In this document: positions 6,256-11,136 of the stretch, piece after piece
Position numbering within the stretch: position 1 is the stretch's first letter
Layout: the number at the start of each line of letters is the position of its first letter
Assembly (NCBI GenBank): GCA_023389175.1
Contig: JAEWEW010000253.1
Location: forward strand, 1 to 11,136
From: Pseudomonadota bacterium
Lineage (GTDB): Bacteria; Pseudomonadota; Gammaproteobacteria; Burkholderiales; Burkholderiaceae_E
Reading direction: 5' to 3'
Length of the DNA stretch: 11,136 nt
The notes under the pieces: generated by a model
Told to the model about the DNA's origin: nothing
Databases searched by the model: none
The model's input: the letters and a program-made list of their open reading frames with translations, nothing else
Program-made: the position numbers and the translations under genes

Positions 6256-6996
6256 ATGTCGAAGCGGGTGGAAGGCAAGCAGGTCCTGGTCACGGCGGCC
6301 GGCCAGGGAATCGGCAAGGCGAGCGTGCTTGCCCTGGCGGCCGAAGGCGCGCAGGTGCTGGCCACGGACCGCGACGAAGGGCTGCTCGCCGCCTACCGCG
6401 GCTTGCCGGGCGTGGTGACCGCGCGGCTGGACGTCCTCGACGACGCGGCGGTGAAGAAGGCGGTGGAGGGCATGGAGCGGATCGATGTCCTCTTCAACTG
6501 CGCGGGCTACGTGCACCAGGGCGACATCTTCGCCACCACCGACGCGGACTGGGACTTCAGCTTCAACCTCAACGTGCGCGCGATGTGGAAGACGATGACC
6601 GTCGCCCTGCCGCGCATGCTGGCCGCGGGCGGCGGCTCGATCATCAACATGGCGTCGGTATGCTCCAGCATGAAGGGCCTGCCGAACCGTTTCCTCTACG
6701 GAGCGACCAAGGCCGCGGTCATCGGCATGACCAAGTCGGTCGCGGCCGACTTCGTCGCCCGCGGCATCCGCTGCAACTGCGTCTGCCCCGGCACGGTCGA
6801 CACGCCGAGCCTGCAGGAGCGCATCAAGGCGCACGGCGATCCGGAGGAGGGGCGCCGCATGTTCCTCGCCCGCCAGCCTACGGGCAAGCTCGCGACCCCC
6901 GAGGAGATCGCGCCGATCGTCGTCTACCTGGCGAGCGACGAATCGCGCTTCGCCACCGGCCAGGCCTTCGCCATCGACGGCGGCATCACCATCTGA
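6256..6996 (+). CDS. SDR dehydrogenase, 2-keto-3-deoxy-L-fuconate/rhamnonate dehydrogenase-like
   Basis: A 246-residue cytoplasmic classical short-chain dehydrogenase. The NAD-binding TAAGQGIG (13-20), an acidic Asp38 after the second strand (favours NAD over NADP), NCAG (81-84), catalytic Ser134, Tyr148 and Lys152 (YGATK) and the terminal DGG are all present. The segment IRCNCVCPGTVDTPSLQERI (171-190) is typical of the branch containing Xanthomonas 2-keto-3-deoxy-L-fuconate dehydrogenase and mammalian DHRS6/BDH2. The proposed reaction oxidises the C4 hydroxyl of 2-keto-3-deoxy-L-fuconate to the 2,4-diketo acid. The start is set by a GAGGAG site (6244-6249) six bases before the ATG. The FAH-family gene follows after 22 bp, which supports this pathway. 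L-rhamnonate-derived or other deoxy acids are alternatives, and a 3-hydroxybutyrate dehydrogenase role is less likely in this context. Confidence 0.9.
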   Translation: MSKRVEGKQVLVTAAGQGIGKASVLALAAEGAQVLATDRDEGLLAAYRGLPGVVTARLDVLDDAAVKKAVEGMERIDVLFNCAGYVHQGDIFATTDADWDFSFNLNVRAMWKTMTVALPRMLAAGGGSIINMASVCSSMKGLPNRFLYGATKAAVIGMTKSVAADFVARGIRCNCVCPGTVDTPSLQERIKAHGDPEEGRRMFLARQPTGKLATPEEIAPIVVYLASDESRFATGQAFAIDGGITI

Positions 6997-7018
6997 CCCA
7001 CCCTACCAAGGAAACTGA

Positions 7019-7867
7019 ATGAAGCTCGTACGCTATGGCAAGCCCGGCAAGGAGAAGCCCGGACTGATCGACGACGAGGGCGCCCTGCGCGACCTCTCCG
7101 GCGTCGTCGCGGATATCGATCCGGCCACGCTCGCGCCGAAGTCGCTCGCGCGGCTGGCGAAGGTGAAGCCGGCACGCCTGCCGCTGGTACGGGGCAAGCC
7201 TCGGCTGGGGGCGCCGCTCACCGGCGCGAGCAAGTTCGTCGCGATCGGGCTCAACTACTCCGACCACGCGGCCGAGTCCGGCATGCCGGTGCCCAAGGAG
7301 CCGATCGTCTTCATGAAGACGCTCTCCTGCATCCAGGGGCCGGATGACGACATCATGATCCCGCGGAACTCGGTCAAGACCGACTGGGAGGTGGAGCTCG
7401 GCATCGTGATCGGCAGCACCGCCCGCTATGTCGGCAAGCGCAACGCGCTCGACCACGTGGCCGGGTACGTCCTGGTGAACGACGTCTCGGAGCGCGAGTT
7501 CCAGCTCGAGCGTGGCGGCGCATGGGACAAGGGCAAGGGCTGCGACACCTTCGGGCCGATCGGCCCGTGGATCGCCACCGCCGACGAGGTGCCCAACCCC
7601 CAGCGCCTCGGCATGTGGCTGGACGTGAACGGCGAGCGGCGCCAGACCGGCAATACGAAGACGATGATCTTCAACTGCGCGACGCTGGTCTCCTACGTCA
7701 GCCAGTTCATGACCCTCAACCCGGGCGACATCATCACCACCGGCACGCCGCCGGGGGTGGGTTCCGGGATGAAGCCGCCCCAGTTCCTCAAGCCGGGGGA
7801 CCGCATCTCGCTCGGCATCGACGGGCTGGGCGAGCAGCATGCCAGCGTGGTGAAGTTCAAGCTCTGA
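7019..7867 (+). CDS. FAH-family hydrolase, 2,4-diketo-3-deoxy-L-fuconate hydrolase-like
   Basis: A 282-residue cytoplasmic protein of the fumarylacetoacetate hydrolase family. Metal-ligand motifs are DWEVELG (122-128, Glu124 and Glu126) and VNDVSERE (153-160, Asp155). The following KGKGCDTFGPIGPW (171-184) and TTGTPPGVG (240-248) are family signatures. The N-terminal region (MKLVRYG, KPGLID, LRDLSGVVADI) resembles the proteins named 2,4-diketo-3-deoxy-L-fuconate or -rhamnonate hydrolase. Those cleave the C-C bond to pyruvate and L-lactate. AAGGA at 7008-7012 sits six bases before the ATG. It is co-directional with and 22 bp from the SDR gene, so product and substrate probably pass between them. 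Ureidoglycolate lyase and acylpyruvate hydrolase belong to the same superfamily, but gene context favours the sugar-acid role. Confidence 0.9.
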   Translation: MKLVRYGKPGKEKPGLIDDEGALRDLSGVVADIDPATLAPKSLARLAKVKPARLPLVRGKPRLGAPLTGASKFVAIGLNYSDHAAESGMPVPKEPIVFMKTLSCIQGPDDDIMIPRNSVKTDWEVELGIVIGSTARYVGKRNALDHVAGYVLVNDVSEREFQLERGGAWDKGKGCDTFGPIGPWIATADEVPNPQRLGMWLDVNGERRQTGNTKTMIFNCATLVSYVSQFMTLNPGDIITTGTPPGVGSGMKPPQFLKPGDRISLGIDGLGEQHASVVKFKL

Positions 7868-7885
7868 GCCCGACCGGCTCGGACG

Positions 7886-7913
7886 TGGCCTTAACGTAAC
7901 TTTACCTGGCCTT
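7886..7913. promoter_or_regulatory. Candidate operator upstream of the Spy/two-component operon
   Basis: An A/T-rich block in a GC-rich context reads TTAAC, GTAAC, TTTAC end to end (7891-7905), containing the perfect inverted pair GTAA-CT-TTAC (7896-7905). It is framed by the direct repeat TGGCCTT at 7886-7892 and 7907-7913, spaced 21 bp, two helical turns. OmpR-family regulators bind tandem half-sites at such spacing, and CpxR boxes use GTAAA-like half-sites, so autoregulation by the downstream regulator is plausible. A TTGACG at 7923-7928 could be a -35, but its expected -10 is poor. Confidence 0.45.
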
Positions 7914-7993
7914 CAATCGTCCTTGACGCCGGCCTCCCAGAATCGCCTCATCGGGTTCCACCGCGGAACCCGAACCGTTCAAGGAGATTGGTG

Positions 7994-8623
7994 ATGAGCA
8001 TGGCGAAGGGAATCCGCAGGACGATCGTCGCGACGGCGGTGGCGGGAGCCGCCCTGGGTGCAACCGCGCTTGCCGCGCAGCCGGCCGGTCCGGGCTTCGG
8101 GCCGGGCCTGTTCGGCGGCGGCCCCGGCGGGTTCATGGCCGAGGAAGGCCGGCCGGGTCACGGGGCACGGCACCACCGCGACCACCGCCACGGCGAGATG
8201 CGCGGCCGGGGATTCAGCGCGGAGCGCATGGGCGAGCGCATCGACCGGATGGCGTATCGCCTGGTGCGGTCGGTCGACGGCACGCCGGAGCAGGAGATCA
8301 GGATCCGCGAGATCGCGCGGGCCGCGGCCAAGGAGATCGGCGAGATGCGCACGCAGGGCCGTGACCTGCGCAAGCAGGGCATGGATCTGCTCAAGGCGCC
8401 GACCATCGACCGTGCCGCGATCGAATCGCTGCGCAGCCGGCAGATGGCGCTGCAGGATTCCATCTCCAAGCGCATGTCGACCGCGTTCGCCGATGCGGCG
8501 GAGGTGCTCACTCCCGAGCAGCGCGTCAAGCTCGCCGAGCTTGCCGAGCAGCGCGGCAAACGCGGCCAACGGGGCCAGCGCGAGCAACGGGAGCAACGCG
8601 AGCAACGCCCGCAGCGCGGCTGA
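7994..8623 (+). CDS. Spy/CpxP-like periplasmic LTXXQ protein
   Basis: A 209-residue exported protein. The signal peptide (about 1-28, cleavage after ALAA) is followed by a Gly/Pro-rich linker (31-47), a His/Arg cluster (GHGARHHRDHRHGEM, 55-69), and a helical core with a degenerate first motif GTPEQ (96-100) and a good LTPEQ (172-176). These mark the Spy/CpxP/ZraP family of periplasmic chaperones, stress regulators and metal sensors. The C terminus (187-209) is a three-residue repeat, RGK-RGQ-RGQ-REQ-REQ-REQ-RPQ-RG, which is highly basic. ATG 7994 was chosen because AAGGAG (7981-7986) lies seven bases upstream. The response regulator starts 12 bp after its stop, so it is operonic with its likely signalling partners. 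A CpxP-like inhibitory role on the sensor kinase, relieved by misfolded protein or metal, is inference. Confidence 0.85.
   Translation: MSMAKGIRRTIVATAVAGAALGATALAAQPAGPGFGPGLFGGGPGGFMAEEGRPGHGARHHRDHRHGEMRGRGFSAERMGERIDRMAYRLVRSVDGTPEQEIRIREIARAAAKEIGEMRTQGRDLRKQGMDLLKAPTIDRAAIESLRSRQMALQDSISKRMSTAFADAAEVLTPEQRVKLAELAEQRGKRGQRGQREQREQREQRPQRG
8552..8620 (+). repeat. 9-bp coding repeat at the Spy-like gene's 3' end
   Basis: Seven full 9-bp units (8552-8614) plus six further bases encode Arg-Gly/Glu-Gln triplets. The units at 8579, 8588 and 8597 are nearly identical (CGCGAGCAA, CGGGAGCAA, CGCGAGCAA). This is a candidate site for copy-number variation between strains; each gain or loss would keep the frame and change the basic tail by three residues. 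Confidence 0.85.
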
Positions 8624-8635
8624 GCCGCAGCGCCG

Positions 8636-9420
<785 letters not shown>

Positions 9421-9424
<4 letters not shown>

Positions 9425-10743
9425 GGCGGCTCTCGGTCACCGTCTTCCTCGCGGTTCTCGGCAGCCTCGCGGTCTTCGCCGCCGCCGTGTCGGTGGCGTG
9501 GTGGTGGAACCTGCAGGCCCGCGACGACGCCTTCGAGCGCCGGCTTGCGGCGGTGCTCGCCGCCGAGATCCTGCCGGCCTCCGCCGAGGGGCCGCAGCAG
9601 CTGCAGCGCGTGCTGGAGCGCTGGCACCGGCGGGCGCGGGTCGACCTGATGTTGCTCGATACGGACGGCGGGGTCGTGGCGAGCGCCGGCGTGCCGGCCG
9701 CGGGCGGGGCACGGGTCGAAGGCAGCCGGCGCATGGGCCGCGAATGGCGCCGGCAGCGGCCGTGGACGATCGACATCGAGCTGTCCGACGGCCGGCGGCT
9801 GCTCGCGCGGCCGGATCGCCCGCGCCGGGGGCCGCCGCCGCTGGTGAGCCCGGCGCTCGCGATCGGGCTGCTGATGCTCGCCGGCGCGCTGGTCGCCTGG
9901 CCGGTCTCCCGGCGCATCACCTCGCGGTTGGTGCGCCTGCAGGCGGGCGTTGACCGGCAGGCCGCCGGCGACCTGCGCGTGCGCGTTCCGGTGGAGGGAC
10001 GGGACGAGGTGGCGATGCTGGCCCGCAGCTTCAACCAGTCGGCCGAGCGCATCGAGGCGCTCGTCAGCCGGCAGGAGGAGCTGCTTGCCAGCCAGAAACG
10101 CCTGCTCGCCAACGCCTCCCACGAGCTGCGCTCGCCGCTCGCGCGCATCCGGATGGCGCTCGAGCTGCTGATCGCCGATCCACAGGAGGCGGGCCAGCTC
10201 GCCGACGAGCTCCGCCGCAACATCGCCGAGCTCGACCAGCTGGTCGACGAGATCCTGCTCGCGAGCCGGCTCGAGACCACGCCGATGGCCCGCGAGTCGG
10301 TCGACCTCGCCGGGCTCGCGGCGGAGGAGGCGAGCCGGGTGGGTGCGGTCGCGGCAAGCGGCGACGGCGCCGTGCCGCTCGCCGTCACCGGCGACTCCCG
10401 CCTGTTGCGACGGATGCTGCGCAACCTGCTGGAGAACGCGGGCCGCCACGGCGACGGCGCCGGCGAGCCGGTCCGCGTCGAGCTCGGGCGTGACGGCGAG
10501 GCGGTCGAGGTCGCGGTCCTCGACCGCGGGCCGGGCGTGCCGCCGGAATCGCGCGAGCGGATCTTCGAGCCGTTCTACCGACTCGGCGGGCATTCGGAGC
10601 AGGCCGGCGGCGTGGGGCTCGGGCTCGCGCTGGTGGCGCAGATCGCCGCCGCCCATGGCGGCACGGCTCGCTGCGAGGCCCGCGAGGGCGGCGGCAGCCG
10701 CTTCGTCGTCACGCTGCCTGCCGCCGGGCCGCCCCCGGTCTAG
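9421..10743 (+). CDS. Membrane sensor histidine kinase (CpxA-like organisation)
   Basis: A 440-residue inner-membrane kinase. Transmembrane segments at about 7-29 and 140-162 enclose a periplasmic sensor domain of about 110 residues with an Arg-rich stretch (103-136). HAMP spans about 160-213. The dimerisation helix has NASHELRSPLARIR (231-244) with phospho-acceptor His234. ATPase boxes: N (RNLLENAGRHG, 334-344), G1 (DRGPGVP, 368-374), F (FEPFYR, 382-387) and G2 (GGVGLGLAL, 396-404). All catalytic motifs are intact. The start is GTG 9421, inside the regulator's last codons (GTGA overlap), implying coupled translation. It would phosphorylate the upstream regulator; the Spy-like protein is its likely periplasmic modulator. 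The actual signal is unknown. The gene is convergent with the dehydrogenase 9 bp downstream, with no clear terminator between. Confidence 0.93.
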
Positions 10744-10752
10744 GGCGGGCCG

Positions 10753-11136
10753 CTACGCCACGTTCCGGCCGACCACCACCGGATAGTCCGGCCGCCCGCT
10801 GCGGGCCCAGTTGACGATGTTGAGCGCGGCCTTGCGGCGCAACTCGACCTCCGAGGCGGCCGAGTAGAAGGCCGCATGCGGCGAGAGGATCACGCGCGGG
10901 TCCGCGAGCAGCGGATGCCCGGGCGGTATCGGCTCCACCGGCAGCACGTCCAGGCCGACGCCCGCCAGCCGGTCGGCCGCCACCGCGGCCGCCAGCGCGT
11001 CCACGTCCACCACCGCGCCGCGGGCCGTGTTGACCAGGTAGGCGCCGGGCTTCATCCGTCCGAGCAGGCGCTCGCCGACGAGGCCGCGGGTGCCGTCGTC
11101 GAGCAGGCAGTGGATGCTGATCGCGTCGGCCTGCTC
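10753..11136 (-). CDS. CtBP-like D-2-hydroxyacid dehydrogenase, 5'-truncated by window edge
   Basis: The visible 128 residues are the C-terminal part of an NAD-dependent D-isomer-specific 2-hydroxyacid dehydrogenase. The end of the NAD-binding domain and the return to the catalytic domain are recognisable: DAISIHCLL, MKPGAYLVNTARG (catalytic Arg in TARG), GLDVLPVEP (Glu of the Asp/Glu-His pair) and ILSPHAAFYS (catalytic His). The SPHAAFYS wording followed by an Ala-rich helix resembles the C-terminal-binding-protein-like branch rather than SerA or formate dehydrogenase. Such enzymes interconvert 2-keto and D-2-hydroxy acids in the cytoplasm. There is no ACT domain; the protein ends GRNVA soon after. 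The start and N-terminal substrate domain (roughly 200 residues) lie beyond the right edge. The internal Met at 11055 is not the start, because the homologous reading continues upstream of it. Confidence 0.9.
   Translation of the reverse strand, partial: EQADAISIHCLLDDGTRGLVGERLLGRMKPGAYLVNTARGAVVDVDALAAAVAADRLAGVGLDVLPVEPIPPGHPLLADPRVILSPHAAFYSAASEVELRRKAALNIVNWARSGRPDYPVVVGRNVA

Noticed and set aside
6075..6365. Upstream extension of the opgC-like frame to an ATG at 6365
   Set aside because: It would run antisense into the SDR gene and adds residues without OpgC similarity. GTG 6074 has a well-spaced GGAG.
4102..6834. A 910-codon open frame on the minus strand spanning the SGNH, opgC and SDR genes
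   Set aside because: It is a high-GC shadow frame. It overlaps genes with clear family motifs in other frames, and its translation is Arg/Ala-rich with no recognisable domain.
7866..7880. Possible terminator hairpin GAGCC-N5-GGCTC after the FAH-family gene
   Set aside because: The stem is only 5 bp, it overlaps the stop codon, and no T-run follows.

Overview
This is an ordinary-looking chromosomal stretch of a very GC-rich, Gram-negative proteobacterium. A betaproteobacterial (Burkholderiales-like) origin is my best guess, from gene content only: an OpgC-type acyltransferase, a CpxP/Spy-like periplasmic protein with its two-component system, and the last two enzymes of an oxidative deoxy-sugar-acid pathway. 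There is no 16S or other marker to confirm this. Coding density is high, the largest gap is about 180 bp, and I see no tRNA, rRNA, CRISPR array, insertion sequence or phage gene.

Layout. (1) 1-850, minus: 5' part of a UxaA/GarD-family sugar-acid dehydratase that runs off the left edge. (2) 933-1775, plus: a stand-alone MOSC (YcbX/mARC-like) molybdenum-cofactor protein, divergent from it. (3) 1815-2339, minus: a small Mpo1-like (DUF962) membrane protein, and 2485-3258, plus: a TauE/SafE permease. These two are divergent across a gap that holds a four-copy 9-bp tandem repeat. (4) 6074-3183, minus: a tightly packed three-gene operon of an OpgC-like membrane acyltransferase, a secreted SGNH-fold protein that has lost its catalytic residues, and a secreted SGNH hydrolase that keeps them. 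Its last gene overlaps the end of the TauE gene tail to tail. (5) 6256-7867, plus: an SDR dehydrogenase and an FAH-family hydrolase, resembling 2-keto-3-deoxy-L-fuconate (or -rhamnonate) dehydrogenase and 2,4-diketo-3-deoxy-L-fuconate hydrolase. (6) 7994-10743, plus: a Spy/CpxP-like periplasmic protein, an OmpR-type response regulator and its sensor kinase. (7) 10753-11136, minus: the C-terminal part of a CtBP-like D-2-hydroxyacid dehydrogenase that runs off the right edge.

How the genes work together. The SDR and FAH proteins would oxidise and then cleave a 2-keto-3-deoxy sugar acid to pyruvate and lactate. The UxaA-family dehydratase could supply such a substrate but lies on a separate transcript. 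The OpgC/SGNH cassette looks like a split O-acylation module, with a membrane protein moving acyl groups across the inner membrane and periplasmic SGNH partners using them. This is the most interesting part of the window. The Spy-like protein, regulator and kinase form a self-contained envelope-stress or metal-sensing unit with a plausible operator just upstream.
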